A stretch of 64,000 nucleotides of DNA from Faucicola osloensis_B (lineage in GTDB: Bacteria; Pseudomonadota; Gammaproteobacteria; Pseudomonadales; Moraxellaceae). Under the pieces are notes generated by a model, which searched no databases, was not told the DNA's origin, and saw nothing but the letters and a program-made list of their open reading frames with translations. Position numbers and translations under genes: made by a program. Positions 44,373-54,015 of the stretch are shown piece by piece. Positions within the stretch are counted from its first letter, which is position 1; every line of letters begins with the position of its first letter. Location: positions 310,001 to 374,000 of the forward strand of contig CAXORL010000001.1 of NCBI GenBank assembly GCA_964211495.1, given 5' to 3'.

Positions 44373-44400
44373 TTTGAGTGCGAATAATGAATGCTATAAT
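44373..44400 (+). promoter_or_regulatory. Putative promoter of the rhodanese-like gene
   Basis: TTTGAG and TATAAT are 16 bases apart, with TGC just before the -10. Confidence 0.5.
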
Positions 44401-44462
44401 AATAGCAGGTTAAACATTGAGGTTTAACTTGGTTTTAAAACTCAAAATTCTACAAGGAAATT

Positions 44463-44798
44463 ATGATGTTGATGCCTAAAATCTTTAAGCCTTCTCTTAA
44501 ACTTTCAAAAAAACAGTTGCTTGCCTTAGGCGCGGCTGTTATGGTGGGCGCATTATTGATGCCAACAGCAAACGCTGCGACAGTGGTCATTGATGTGCGT
44601 ACCCCAGAAGAGTATTCTGTGAATCATCCAACGGGTGCCATTAATATTCCACACAATGAATTACTGGCAAAAATAACGGCGCAAGGCATTGCCAAATCAG
44701 ATACCATTAAGGTGTATAGCCGTGGCGGCGGTCGTGCCCAACAAGCCAAATCTGCCTTACAGTCAGCTGGCTATACCAATGTTGAAATTCAAAAATAA
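44463..44798 (+). CDS. Exported rhodanese-like protein without the catalytic cysteine
   Basis: This 111-aa protein has a signal peptide (to about residue 38, PTANAA), then a single rhodanese fold with VIDVRTPEEYSVNHPTGAINIPH. In PspE-type sulfurtransferases the active loop is YCxxGxR; here it is YSRGGGRA, with Ser86 at the cysteine position. It therefore should not carry a persulfide and may bind rather than transfer. AAGGA precedes the first ATG; a second ATG three bases on is equally likely. It is convergent with the YdcF-like gene. Confidence 0.85.
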   Translation: MMLMPKIFKPSLKLSKKQLLALGAAVMVGALLMPTANAATVVIDVRTPEEYSVNHPTGAINIPHNELLAKITAQGIAKSDTIKVYSRGGGRAQQAKSALQSAGYTNVEIQK

Positions 44799-44799
44799 C

Positions 44800-45477
44800 T
44801 CATTTATTGGTGGGTTGGCAGTCGTATTGGGGTTTGACAAGATCGCGAACGAATGCCAACAATTCATATAAGGCACGTCTTGAATGCTGCAGGTTTTGAT
44901 CAAAATGCTGCCAATCATTTGCCTTTGGTAATGGGGCGATACTTGGAACAGTAGCCACACCATTGATGGCAAACTGCCGTCTTGAGCGGTTCATGTGATA
45001 CGCATCGGTCACCAAAATTACCTGTCTGACATTGACCATTTCTGCAGTGTACTTTGCATTTTGACAGGTGTTAAAGCTGTTTTTTTCTGCTACAACCCAT
45101 ATAATGCCTTTTTTTTGCAGCCATTTTGCCATCCATGGCGCCTCCTTACCACTGACGATGATGGGTAAGCCAGTCTGCTGATACACTTGACTGGCTTTAA
45201 TCAATCGACTCTCGGTAAATTGATTAATCACAATCTCATTTTGCTGATTATTGGTTAATCCGCCACCTAATACCACAATCGCCGTTGCAGGATTGATGCT
45301 CACCGCCGATTCAGGCAGGCGATAGCAATCTAACATAAACAATACAATGGTAGAAAACAGGGGTGTAAAAAAACTGAGTGTGATTAAACACCCCAATAAC
45401 ACAACAACGGTCAAAATTCGTTTAATGGTTGAAAAAAATCGCTCAAGATAATTAATGAGCTTGGCGAATGCTACCAT
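44800..45477 (-). CDS. YdcF/ElyC family protein (DUF218)
   Basis: This 225-aa protein has one or two N-terminal membrane helices (ILTVVVLLGCLITLSFF). A DUF218 Rossmann-like domain follows with AIVVLGGGL, IIVSGKE, SFNTCQNAKYTAEM and ILVTDAYHMNRSRRQF. The family includes ElyC and SanA, linked to envelope integrity and peptidoglycan precursor supply, which fits the overlap with murB. The ATG at 45477 lies within the end of murB (26-bp overlap). An upstream TTG is a less likely start. Confidence 0.8.
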   Translation of the reverse strand: MVAFAKLINYLERFFSTIKRILTVVVLLGCLITLSFFTPLFSTIVLFMLDCYRLPESAVSINPATAIVVLGGGLTNNQQNEIVINQFTESRLIKASQVYQQTGLPIIVSGKEAPWMAKWLQKKGIIWVVAEKNSFNTCQNAKYTAEMVNVRQVILVTDAYHMNRSRRQFAINGVATVPSIAPLPKANDWQHFDQNLQHSRRALYELLAFVRDLVKPQYDCQPTNK

Positions 45478-46561
45478 CAGATTCAATCCAAACCGGTTCA
45501 GCTTCCAATTTTACCCCAAATTTATCCAGTACAGTCTCCTGTATAAATTGCATACTTTTGCCAACATCACGTTGCGTTGCAACTTTTGGTGCATGGTTAG
45601 TCAACACTAGGGCTTGTTTCACATGCGTTAAAACCGGTGCAATGCCTTTACCTTTAAGCCCTGATTGGTCAATAAGCCAGCCAGCCGCAACTTTACAGTA
45701 ATCAGTCAAATTGCCTTCGGCATCTTTGACAGGATAATGCACCAGATTGGGGTACCTCTGTAGTAACTGGTCAACTTGAGATTTGGCGACGATGGGGTTT
45801 TTAAAAAAGCTACCACAATTGGGCAAGTCATTGGTATCGGGCAGTTTACTTTGACGAATGTCGATGATGGCATTCATGGTATCCACGGGTGTGATTTCAT
45901 CGCGACCCGCTTGGCTCGCATACTGCTGTGCAACTTTTGCCACATCCCCATACTGGATATTGGGTTTGGCGATTTTACTGAGGTTAAAAATGACACTGGT
46001 AATAAGCCATTGCCCGGCCTGCTGTTTAAACAGGCTGTCACGGTAGCTAAACTCGCAATCAGCTTTGCTTAGATGATGCCACGTTAAGCTCGGTATATGA
46101 AACGCTTTTACACTGTCTATCACATCTTCAGCTTGTACCCCATACGCACCGATGTTTTGCACGGGGCTGCCACCCACCCAGCTGGGGATTAACGCCAAAT
46201 TCTCCAGTCCATACCAACCTTGATGGACCGTGTATACCACGAGCGTATGCCAATCCTCGCCAGCCATCACCTCAAGGGTTATTGTTTGACTATCTTCAGA
46301 CAGGATAGTCTTACCTTTAAGACTGGGTGACACGACAACCGCGTCCAAAACTTCGGGCAAAATGATATTACTGCCATTAGATAGCACAACAAATGCTTGT
46401 TGATGGGCTGTCAGTTGCTTAAAAGTCGGCTCAATATCAGATAAGTCAGTTAGGCGAATAAATTGTTTGGCTTGACAGGCCAATGCCATAGTATTGTATG
46501 TGCTAATATCCACATAGCTAGGATTAACCTGCACAGGGTTAGGTTCAAAAAAATTGGTCAT
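45452..46561 (-). CDS. murB: UDP-N-acetylenolpyruvoylglucosamine reductase
   Basis: MurB reduces UDP-GlcNAc-enolpyruvate to UDP-MurNAc with NADPH and FAD. The 369-aa type I enzyme has the FAD-binding PCMH domain (YNTMALACQAKQFIRL, VLSNGSNIIL, IPSWVGGSPVQNIGAYGV). The catalytic serine lies in CGSFFKNPIV, and a C-terminal domain ends with LEAEPVWI. It is slightly longer than E. coli MurB (342). The next gene overlaps its 3' end by 26 bases, so they form an operon. Confidence 0.95.
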   Translation of the reverse strand: MTNFFEPNPVQVNPSYVDISTYNTMALACQAKQFIRLTDLSDIEPTFKQLTAHQQAFVVLSNGSNIILPEVLDAVVVSPSLKGKTILSEDSQTITLEVMAGEDWHTLVVYTVHQGWYGLENLALIPSWVGGSPVQNIGAYGVQAEDVIDSVKAFHIPSLTWHHLSKADCEFSYRDSLFKQQAGQWLITSVIFNLSKIAKPNIQYGDVAKVAQQYASQAGRDEITPVDTMNAIIDIRQSKLPDTNDLPNCGSFFKNPIVAKSQVDQLLQRYPNLVHYPVKDAEGNLTDYCKVAAGWLIDQSGLKGKGIAPVLTHVKQALVLTNHAPKVATQRDVGKSMQFIQETVLDKFGVKLEAEPVWIESDGSIRQAH

Positions 46562-46686
46562 AAAATATCGTTAATAATCGGCAGAGTGGCTCATCGCCAG
46601 TGCAATGACTAGCGCAATGATAAAGTGCTTATTATAACGAAATATCACAGGGAAAATCGGGATTTTTATGACCCCATGACAAGCAA

Positions 46687-47121
46687 TTAAAAACCTTCTT
46701 CATCACTGCCAAAATGGTTAATATCCCTAAAACGGCTTAGCTGACGACGCTGTTTTTTATTTGGGCGATGATCGGGGCGGGCAAGGTTAGCAAGTTTTTT
46801 TTGTTCAGTGAAAAATTCTCGTTGGCTGATACTGGCATCGGTCTCTTGATAAAGTACACTGGCGGCAGTGGCATTGCCGCGCACTTCAGACAGCGCCAGC
46901 ACATTAACCGTCTTTTGGGTGTAATGATTGGCTGACCCTTGGCGAATCGTCAATTCATCGCCCACCGCTATTTCTTTACTGACCTTCACGCGATTGCCAA
47001 AATGGTGGACCCGTCCCGATTCAATCGCTTCCTTGGCTAGAGTACGGGTTTTATAAAACCTTGCTGCCCATAGCCATTTATCTAAACGCACTTTAATTTT
47101 ATCAGTTGTACTCAATGACAT
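46687..47121 (-). CDS. hslR: S4-domain RNA-binding heat shock protein (Hsp15)
   Basis: Hsp15 binds stalled 50S subunits with peptidyl-tRNA and helps recycle them. The 144-aa protein has an N-terminal S4 domain (VRLDKWLWAARFYKTRTLA, ESGRVHHFG). A basic C-terminal tail follows (RPDHRPNKKQRRQLSRF). The ATG lies close to AGGA (two bases), an unusually short spacing, but no other start preserves the S4 domain. Confidence 0.88.
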   Translation of the reverse strand: MSLSTTDKIKVRLDKWLWAARFYKTRTLAKEAIESGRVHHFGNRVKVSKEIAVGDELTIRQGSANHYTQKTVNVLALSEVRGNATAASVLYQETDASISQREFFTEQKKLANLARPDHRPNKKQRRQLSRFRDINHFGSDEEGF

Positions 47122-47267
47122 TTCCTATAACTTAACTCCATGAATAACTTTAGATTAAATGGTTGTTTTTTCAAATCTTTCAATACATCACATCGATATT
47201 TCTAACAAGCAACGGGCGTGTCAAAACGAGGCTAATAGTCTATTCATCATGATAGTTATAAAACCCC

Positions 47268-47290
47268 ACTTAAACACTGCTTAAACACTG
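47268..47290. repeat. 11-12 bp tandem duplication
   Basis: CTTAAACACTG occurs twice in tandem downstream of the hydrolase gene. Confidence 0.7.
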
Positions 47291-47328
47291 AACAGTCAAA
47301 CTCATTAGTAAGACTCAGGAGGTTTAAG

Positions 47329-48216
47329 CTAATTGATATGGTGAGTGAGCCAAGCCAAAATATCGTCATAGACTTGTTGGTGATTAGGCTCTAGTAAGAT
47401 TTCGTGACGCATCGTTGTATATTGCTGCATGCTAACCGAAGCAAAGTTATTTTTTTGCAAACGTTTGACAATACGTGGAATGCCTTTTCCCATCTGCCCA
47501 ACAGGGTCATCTTTTCCGCTGACAAATAGCAGCGGTAACTGCCTGGGTACTTGTTGATACCAATGCTTATTGGTGCCTGCTTGCATCAACGACATGAGGG
47601 CAAAATAGCCATTGTTGGTAAACTGAAAGCCGCAAAGCTTGTCATCAAGGTAGGCTTTTACTTGCTTGGGATCTGAATTCAACCAATTAAACCCTTGTAA
47701 ATCGGGTTCTTTTCTAAAGGGTAGGTTATTAAATTGGTTTAAAATCTTATCCAATACCGGATTGGTGCGCCGCGTGGTGAAGTGATTAAGGTTTTTGGTT
47801 ACAGGCACAAACAAATTTGCCAACGGATTAAAATCTGAGGTACCCATAATCACTGCGCCCGCAAATCGCTCACCATAGCGCTGCAGAATACAGCGAACGA
47901 TAAATGACCCCATACTGTGACCCAAGATAAAATGGGGGATATCAGGGTATTTTCCAGCGATTAACTTTGCATGCTCCATCACATTGTCAATCATCAACTC
48001 AGCAGGATTGGGGTTACCCATATAGCCTAAGCAACCATTGTCATAGGCTTGCTGTCCATGACCTAAATGGTCAAACGTTAACACCGCAATATCATGATTT
48101 GCCAAGAATTGCGCAAAAGGTTGGTAGCGCCCTTGGTGTTCTGCCATGCCATGAACGATTAGTAAAGTAGCAACAGGCGTCACCTTAGGCAGATAGAATG
48201 TGTAGTTATTATTCAT
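47329..48216 (-). CDS. Alpha/beta hydrolase (monoacylglycerol lipase-like)
   Basis: This 295-aa cytosolic hydrolase has the nucleophile elbow GHSMGS, an oxyanion loop near IVHGMAEHQGRYQPFAQFL, LTFDHLGHGQ, and a late Asp (SGKDDPVG) and His (MRHEILLE). This is the full triad of the lysophospholipase/MGL (PldB, YtpA) group. The substrate could be lysophospholipid or monoacylglycerol. AGGA is 8 bases before the ATG. Confidence 0.85.
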   Translation of the reverse strand: MNNNYTFYLPKVTPVATLLIVHGMAEHQGRYQPFAQFLANHDIAVLTFDHLGHGQQAYDNGCLGYMGNPNPAELMIDNVMEHAKLIAGKYPDIPHFILGHSMGSFIVRCILQRYGERFAGAVIMGTSDFNPLANLFVPVTKNLNHFTTRRTNPVLDKILNQFNNLPFRKEPDLQGFNWLNSDPKQVKAYLDDKLCGFQFTNNGYFALMSLMQAGTNKHWYQQVPRQLPLLFVSGKDDPVGQMGKGIPRIVKRLQKNNFASVSMQQYTTMRHEILLEPNHQQVYDDILAWLTHHIN

Positions 48217-48257
48217 CGCAAATTTCCTGTGAATGTTATTTTATAATTAGGGTAGCA

Positions 48258-48282
48258 TAAAAAAGCCGTCTAATGACGGCTT
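48258..48282 (-). terminator. lipA terminator
   Basis: On the minus strand AAGCCGTC pairs with GACGGCTT around ATTA, with a T-run after it. Confidence 0.85.
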
Positions 48283-48285
48283 GAA

Positions 48286-48341
48286 ATCAACGCACAAATT
48301 CACAAATCAATGCACATATCAACGCACAAATCAACAACCTG
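48286..48341. repeat. 12-bp tandem repeats over the lipA 3' end
   Basis: Units near ATCAACGCACAA occur at 48286, 48306, 48318 and 48330, with a shorter one at 48298. The last unit covers the lipA stop. Confidence 0.8.
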
Positions 48342-49404
48342 ATTTTTTCATGTCCGCTTCTGATAACGGATTGGCACCACGGGTAGGACGTGGACAAGGC
48401 TCACCATAATATTGACGATCGGCAAAATAGCTTGAGCGCACCATCGGACCTGCCCAAATATTTGCAAAGCCCAATTTTTTACCGTGTGCAGTATAACGGT
48501 CGAATTCATCCGGATGCACAAATCTATCAACTGGGGCGTGCGATTTGCTTGGCTGCAAATATTGACCGATAGTAATTAAATCGACATCATGCGCCTTTAA
48601 ATCATCGAGCAACGCATAAACCTCTTCTTCAGTCTCGCCAAGACCCACCATAAAACCACATTTGGTGACGATATCAGGGCGACGCGCTTTGTAATCTTTT
48701 AACAGCTGTAATGAGTGCTGATAATCTGACCCGGGGCGAAACGCTTTATACAAACGTGGCACGGTTTCGATATTGTGGTTAAACACGTCAGGCGCTGTGT
48801 CGCTTAGGATATCAAGCGCCACTTGCTCGCGACCGCGAAAATCAGGGACTAAAATCTCAATCAAACAATTAGGGCTTAACTGACGAGATTCTTTAATGAC
48901 ATTGGCAAAATGTTCCGCGCCGCCGTCACGCAAATCATCTCGGTCAACCGAGGTAATCACCGCATATTTTAACCCTAAACCAGCAATGGTCTCAGCGGTG
49001 TGAATCGGCTCAAGCTCATCGAGCGCATTGGGGCGACCATGCGCCACATCGCAAAATGGGCAGCGACGGGTACAAATATCTCCCATAATCATAAAGGTCG
49101 CGGTGCCATCACCAAAACATTGGGGGAGGTTAGGGCAGGCAGCTTCTTCACAAACCGTATATAGCTTTTGTTCACGCAAGGTTGACTTAATGCGAGCCAC
49201 TTCACTTGGCGATGACAGTTTGACGCGAATCCAGTCAGGTTTTTTTGGGGTTTCTACCGTTGGAATGATTTTAATCGGAATACGGGCAACTTTATCATGG
49301 CCACGTAGTTTTTCACCCACTTCAGGACGTTTTGGCTTGTCGCGAGCGATGGGTCTATCGGTGTGCGGCGTTGAAGGGGCAAAAGTTTGTACAGTGTCGG
49401 TCAT
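48331..49404 (-). CDS. lipA: Lipoyl synthase
   Basis: LipA inserts two sulfurs into octanoyl domains of 2-oxoacid dehydrogenases. The 357-aa radical-SAM protein has the LipA-specific auxiliary cluster motif (CEEAACPNLPQCF) and the radical-SAM motif CTRRCPFC. A C-terminal RSSY (VRSSYFADR) supplies the serine ligand of the auxiliary cluster. The usual partner lipB is not nearby. A leader of about 50 residues precedes the conserved core. AAGGA lies 12 bases before the ATG. Confidence 0.96.
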   Translation of the reverse strand: MTDTVQTFAPSTPHTDRPIARDKPKRPEVGEKLRGHDKVARIPIKIIPTVETPKKPDWIRVKLSSPSEVARIKSTLREQKLYTVCEEAACPNLPQCFGDGTATFMIMGDICTRRCPFCDVAHGRPNALDELEPIHTAETIAGLGLKYAVITSVDRDDLRDGGAEHFANVIKESRQLSPNCLIEILVPDFRGREQVALDILSDTAPDVFNHNIETVPRLYKAFRPGSDYQHSLQLLKDYKARRPDIVTKCGFMVGLGETEEEVYALLDDLKAHDVDLITIGQYLQPSKSHAPVDRFVHPDEFDRYTAHGKKLGFANIWAGPMVRSSYFADRQYYGEPCPRPTRGANPLSEADMKKSGC

Positions 49405-49794
49405 TGCTATGATTAATCCTTGAATTCATTTAGCAGATTTTAGGGGGTTATTATAACAGAAATCTAGGCTGACGAATTTAAACTATTTTGGGATAAGATT
49501 TGTTGTTTAAAGTACAGAGCCAAAGTTATTTTTCATCAGAGTAAAAAAAGCGACAATCGGGTCAAACGCATTTATTAAAAATTATTGCGCTATTTTTTTA
49601 AAAAATAATGGCTATGTTAACAAAAACGTATTTTCTCATTAACATTTCATCACATTTCAAGTATATTAGAAGGGTTAAATTTTTTAGCCAAAGCCATGCT
49701 GGCTAGTAGCCATTTCAAAATTCAACTGTGTTGTGAAGAGGGCTTTCAGACGCATGGTTAACACAATAATCTTACATGACTATGAGGACGATTC
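49405..49794. promoter_or_regulatory. Divergent lipA/acnB spacer
   Basis: On the minus strand TATAAT (49455-49450) with a preceding TGT is an extended -10 for lipA, about 50 bases before its ATG. The -35 is weak. On the acnB side I see AT-rich DNA and a small hairpin AGCCA-TGC-TGGCT near 49690, but no convincing promoter. Confidence 0.5.
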
Positions 49795-52395
49795 ATGCTA
49801 GAGAACTATCGTAAACACGTCGAAAATCGTGCGGCACAGGGTATTGTGCCACAGCCACTTAACGAACAGCAAACGGCTGATTTGGTTGAATTATTAAAAA
49901 ACCCACCAGCGGGTGAAGAAGAAACACTTGTAGACTTATTAGAAAACCGTATTCCACCTGGGGTTGACCAAGCAGCGTATGTTAAAGCGGCATTCCTAGC
50001 GGCCATCGTTAAAGGCGAAACCACTTCGCCACTGATTTCAAAACTAAAAGCGATTGAGTTATTGGGTCATATGCAAGGTGGTTACAACGTTGAACCATTA
50101 ATTCAAGCATTAGATGATAAAGAATTGGCGAAAGCTGCTGGCGACGCGCTGAAAAAAACCTTATTGGTATTTGATGCCTTTAATGATGTCACTGAAAAAG
50201 CGGAAGCGGGCAATGAAGCGGCCAAAGAGGTGTTACAATCTTGGGCAAACGCCGAATGGTTCACTAGCCGTCCAGAAGTGCCAAAAAAAGCTACTTACAA
50301 AACCTTCAAAGTCACCGGTGAAACCAACACTGATGATTTGTCACCTGCCCAAGATGCATGGTCACGCCCAGACATCCCACTTCACGCATTAGCCATGCTA
50401 AAAAATGCGCGTGAAGGCATTGTGCCAGACCAAGACGGCGTGATTGGTCCGATGAAACAAATCGAAGAGATGAAAAAAGACGGTATTCCATTGGCATACG
50501 TGGGTGACGTGGTTGGTACCGGTTCAAGCCGTAAATCAGCGACCAACTCGGTATTGTGGTTAATGGGTGAAGATATCAAAGGCGTGCCAAACAAACGTAC
50601 CGGCGGTCTGGTATTGGGTGGTAAAATCGCACCGATTTTCTTCAACACCCTGGAAGATGCGGGCTCATTACCCATCGAAGTGGATGTTAGCAAACTTAAC
50701 ATGGGTGATGTATTTGATATCTACCCACATGACGGCAAAATCACCAAACATGATTCTGACGAAGTGCTTGCGACATTTGAATTAAAATCACCAACGCTCC
50801 TCGATGAAGTGCGTGCCGGTGGTCGTATTCCATTGATCGTAGGTCGTGGCTTGACCAACAAAGCCCGTGAATATTTAGGTTTGGGCGCGTCTGACATTTT
50901 TGCAAAACCAGAACAACCGGTCGACACTGGTAAAGGCTATACTTTAGCGCAAAAAATGGTCGGTAAAGCTTGTGGCGTAGAAGGTATTCGCCCAGGTGCC
51001 TACTGTGAACCAAAAATGACTACCGTGGGTTCGCAAGATACCACAGGTCCAATGACCCGTGATGAATTAAAAGACTTGGCTTGTTTAGGCTTCTCTGCAG
51101 ATTTAGTCATGCAGTCATTCTGTCATACGGCAGCTTATCCAAAACCAATCGACGTAGAAACTCAGCACACACTCCCTGACTTCATCATGAATCGCGGCGG
51201 TGTATCATTACGTCCAGGTGATGGTATTATTCACTCGTGGCTCAACCGTATGCTATTGCCTGATACCGTTGGTACAGGTGGTGACTCACATACGCGCTTC
51301 CCAATGGGTATTTCGTTCCCAGCAGGTTCAGGTCTAGTGGCGTTTGCTGCAGCAACCGGTGTGATGCCATTGGATATGCCAGAATCAGTTCGTGTACGTT
51401 TTGTTGGTGAAATGCAGCCTGGTATCACCTTGCGTGACTTGGTACATGCGATTCCTTACCAAGCCATTAAAGAAGGTTTATTGACCGTTGAGAAAGCCGG
51501 TAAGAAAAACGTATTTAACGGCCGTATCTTAGAAATCGAAGGTTTAGAAGACTTAACCGTTGAACAAGCATTCGAATTGTCAGATGCCTCTGCCGAACGT
51601 TCAGCCGCAGGTTGTACTATCACCCTGTCTGAAGAATCAGTAAAAGAATACCTAACGTCAAACATCACCCTACTCAAATGGATGATTTCTGAAGGTTATG
51701 GCGATGCCCGTACCATTGCACGCCGTATTAAAGGTATGGAGGCATGGCTTGCCAACCCAACATTATTACGTGCTGATGCAGATGCAGAATATGCCGCTGA
51801 CATTACTATCGATATGAGCGCCATCAAAGAACCGATTCTTTGCTGTCCAAACGACCCAGATGACGCCAAAACTTTGGCAGATGTTGCCGGCGACAAGATT
51901 GATGAAGTATTCATCGGTTCATGTATGACTAACATCGGTCACTTCCGTGCAGCGGGCGCGTTGTTGAAAGAAGTACCAGCTGGCAGCTTAAGCACACGTC
52001 TATGGATTGCGCCACCCACTAAAATGGATGCACGCCAATTGATGGATGAAGGTCTGTACAATGTCTATGCACAAGCGGGCGCACGTACTGAAATGCCGGG
52101 TTGTTCACTGTGTATGGGTAACCAAGCGCGTATCGCACCAAAATCAACAGCTGTATCAACTTCGACACGTAACTTCCCGAACCGTTTAGGTCAAGGTGCC
52201 AACGTGTACTTGGCTTCTGCCGAGTTGGCGTCGGTGGCTGCAGTACTTGGTAAACTACCTACCAACGAAGAATACCAACAATATGCTGGTAAGCTCAACA
52301 GCATGTCAGCCGATATCTACAAATACTTAAACTTCGACCGTATGAGCGAGTATACTGAAGAAGCAAACAAAATTAACGTAGCACAGCTTACCTAA
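49795..52395 (+). CDS. acnB: Aconitate hydratase B
   Basis: AcnB interconverts citrate and isocitrate in the TCA cycle. The 866-aa protein has the AcnB order: HEAT-like domain 5 at the N-terminus (PPAGEEETLVDLLENRI), the swivel domain (TGETNTDDLSPAQDAWSRPDIP), then the three [4Fe-4S] domains. The cluster cysteines are in GSCMTNIGHF and PGCSLCMGNQ. QDTTGPMTRDEL and TGGDSHTRFPMG are also conserved. AGGA is 6 bases upstream of the ATG. Codon use favours the abundant set, as in highly expressed genes. AcnB can bind RNA when iron is low; that is family knowledge. Confidence 0.97.
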   Translation: MLENYRKHVENRAAQGIVPQPLNEQQTADLVELLKNPPAGEEETLVDLLENRIPPGVDQAAYVKAAFLAAIVKGETTSPLISKLKAIELLGHMQGGYNVEPLIQALDDKELAKAAGDALKKTLLVFDAFNDVTEKAEAGNEAAKEVLQSWANAEWFTSRPEVPKKATYKTFKVTGETNTDDLSPAQDAWSRPDIPLHALAMLKNAREGIVPDQDGVIGPMKQIEEMKKDGIPLAYVGDVVGTGSSRKSATNSVLWLMGEDIKGVPNKRTGGLVLGGKIAPIFFNTLEDAGSLPIEVDVSKLNMGDVFDIYPHDGKITKHDSDEVLATFELKSPTLLDEVRAGGRIPLIVGRGLTNKAREYLGLGASDIFAKPEQPVDTGKGYTLAQKMVGKACGVEGIRPGAYCEPKMTTVGSQDTTGPMTRDELKDLACLGFSADLVMQSFCHTAAYPKPIDVETQHTLPDFIMNRGGVSLRPGDGIIHSWLNRMLLPDTVGTGGDSHTRFPMGISFPAGSGLVAFAAATGVMPLDMPESVRVRFVGEMQPGITLRDLVHAIPYQAIKEGLLTVEKAGKKNVFNGRILEIEGLEDLTVEQAFELSDASAERSAAGCTITLSEESVKEYLTSNITLLKWMISEGYGDARTIARRIKGMEAWLANPTLLRADADAEYAADITIDMSAIKEPILCCPNDPDDAKTLADVAGDKIDEVFIGSCMTNIGHFRAAGALLKEVPAGSLSTRLWIAPPTKMDARQLMDEGLYNVYAQAGARTEMPGCSLCMGNQARIAPKSTAVSTSTRNFPNRLGQGANVYLASAELASVAAVLGKLPTNEEYQQYAGKLNSMSADIYKYLNFDRMSEYTEEANKINVAQLT

Positions 52396-52456
52396 CAATC
52401 GTTAAGTTAAGTTAGGCTCATCTAATTTTAATTAAGTAGGATAACAATAAAGTAAG

Positions 52457-52483
52457 ACCCTGCAATATAGCAGGGCTTTGCTG
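52457..52483 (+). terminator. Hairpin after acnB
   Basis: CCCTGC pairs with GCAGGG around AATATA; the tail CTTTGCTGTTG is only partly T-rich. Confidence 0.6.
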
Positions 52484-52558
52484 TTGTTAGGTTTTATATA
52501 AAAATTTTTTCAACAGTCAACTACAAAAATATCTTGGCAAAATTTGGCGTTTAGTGGC

Positions 52559-53614
52559 TTACAATAATGGCATCTGTGGCGAGGCTTCAGCTTGCAACAA
52601 ATTTGAATAAGTCACCCCAACCAAACGTACGGGTAAAATTTTTAGAGTATGGTCGTATAGCCATTGAATCCAATAATGGGCATCAGCTTCTTGTTCAAAG
52701 TAGGAGGAAATACTATGAGAACGGGTAATCACACTAAAATCGCTGTATTTGATTTTAATGGTGATGGTGCGAGCGTAACGCTGCTTTTTTTGTAAATCTT
52801 TAAACGCTTGGCTATTTTCCTGATATAGAGCAGCCACAATGACTGTATCATCCATAGTATTGTGCACAAACGTTGTCTCAGAACCGACAGATTTATGGTT
52901 GCGCTCAGCTTTAACCTCTCGATTATCAATACCGTGGGCAATCTGGTGAAAGAAATCACCCCGTTTGCCAAAGCGTTGTTTTAATACGTCCGCTGGCGTA
53001 TTGCGTAAATCTAATCCTGTAAATATACCCATGTCATGCAACATTTTGACGGTGGCTTTGCCAATCCCGTGAAATTTTTTTACCGGTAAATTGGCGATAA
53101 AGTCCAATCCTTGCTCAGGTGTGATAACCGCAACACCATTGGGTTTATTTAAATCTGACGCGATTTTGGCAAGCATTTTGTTGTAAGACACCCCGGCTGA
53201 AGCGGTCAGTTGCGTTTGCCGCAAAATTTGTTGGCGAATGCGATTGGCGATTAGTGTCGCAGAATTTTTTTCATACGGGCTATCGGTCACATCCAGATAC
53301 GCTTCATCCAGTGATAAAGGTTCGACCAGTGGCGTATATTGGTGCATGATGGTACGAATTTGCTCACTAACTTCACGATACACCTCAAAGCGTGGTTTGA
53401 CAAAAATTGCTTGGGGGCACAGTTGGCGGGCTCGATAGCATGACATGGCAGAATGCACACCAAACTTGCGTATCTCATAACTTGCTGCTGCGACGACACC
53501 GCGCCCATTGGGATCACCGCCAACCACCAATGGTTTACCTTGTAAATTAGGATTATCCCGTTGCTCAACACTGGCAAAGAACGCATCCATATCGATATGA
53601 ATAATTTTACGCAT
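52559..53614 (-). CDS. dinB: DNA polymerase IV
   Basis: Pol IV is a Y-family translesion polymerase. The 351-aa protein has the catalytic motifs HIDMDAFFASVEQRDNP and LSLDEAYLDVT, the helix-hairpin-helix with KKFHGIGKATVKML, and a little-finger domain (KSVGSETTF). A beta-clamp binding peptide would be expected at the C-terminus; the end is LLQAEASPQMPLL, a plausible clamp motif. No LexA box is seen. Confidence 0.95.
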   Translation of the reverse strand: MRKIIHIDMDAFFASVEQRDNPNLQGKPLVVGGDPNGRGVVAAASYEIRKFGVHSAMSCYRARQLCPQAIFVKPRFEVYREVSEQIRTIMHQYTPLVEPLSLDEAYLDVTDSPYEKNSATLIANRIRQQILRQTQLTASAGVSYNKMLAKIASDLNKPNGVAVITPEQGLDFIANLPVKKFHGIGKATVKMLHDMGIFTGLDLRNTPADVLKQRFGKRGDFFHQIAHGIDNREVKAERNHKSVGSETTFVHNTMDDTVIVAALYQENSQAFKDLQKKQRYARTITIKIKYSDFSVITRSHSISSYFEQEADAHYWIQWLYDHTLKILPVRLVGVTYSNLLQAEASPQMPLL

Positions 53615-53729
53615 GGGTGTTAGTTTACCATCCTAACTGTATGAGGAAAGTATTTAATTAATTGTCTAAACGCTAAATAGGCTAGCTAAACTAAGCAATA
53701 AATTCAAAACTTACTGATTGATAAATTCA

Positions 53730-53758
53730 ATTGATAAGTCGCCGTTTATCTGCTACAT
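53730..53758 (+). promoter_or_regulatory. Promoter of the terC riboswitch transcript
   Basis: TTGATA and TACATT are 17 bases apart with TGC before the -10; the start would fall at the riboswitch edge. Confidence 0.55.
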
Positions 53759-53762
53759 TATC

Positions 53763-53946
53763 GCTATCAAGGGGAGTAACTTCTCACTTCAGCAGTTTGT
53801 GATTTATCGTCATTACGTAAGTAGCCGCTTACCGGTAAATCAGCTATTTTTTAGCCATATATTGCGCTAATTATCAAATAGTAAGCCAGACCTTGACTTA
53901 ACACAACCACATATTTGGTCGGTGTGAGTCAAGGTTTTTTTTGTGC
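53763..53946 (+). promoter_or_regulatory. yybP-ykoY manganese riboswitch with expression-platform terminator
   Basis: The leader has both conserved loops of the yybP-ykoY class: AAGGGGAGTAACT at 53769 and GCCAGACCTTGAC at 53884. The latter also starts a long imperfect hairpin (CCTTGACT...AGTCAAGG) followed by eight T (53935-53942). Metal binding would prevent this terminator. The next gene is terC/alx, the classic target of this class, which makes the call firm. Confidence 0.85.
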
Positions 53947-54015
53947 TTAGCGTTTTTCCAAAATCCTTTGACTTATTGCCAGCCATAGTTTGTAAATGCA
54001 TACTAAGGAGCGATA

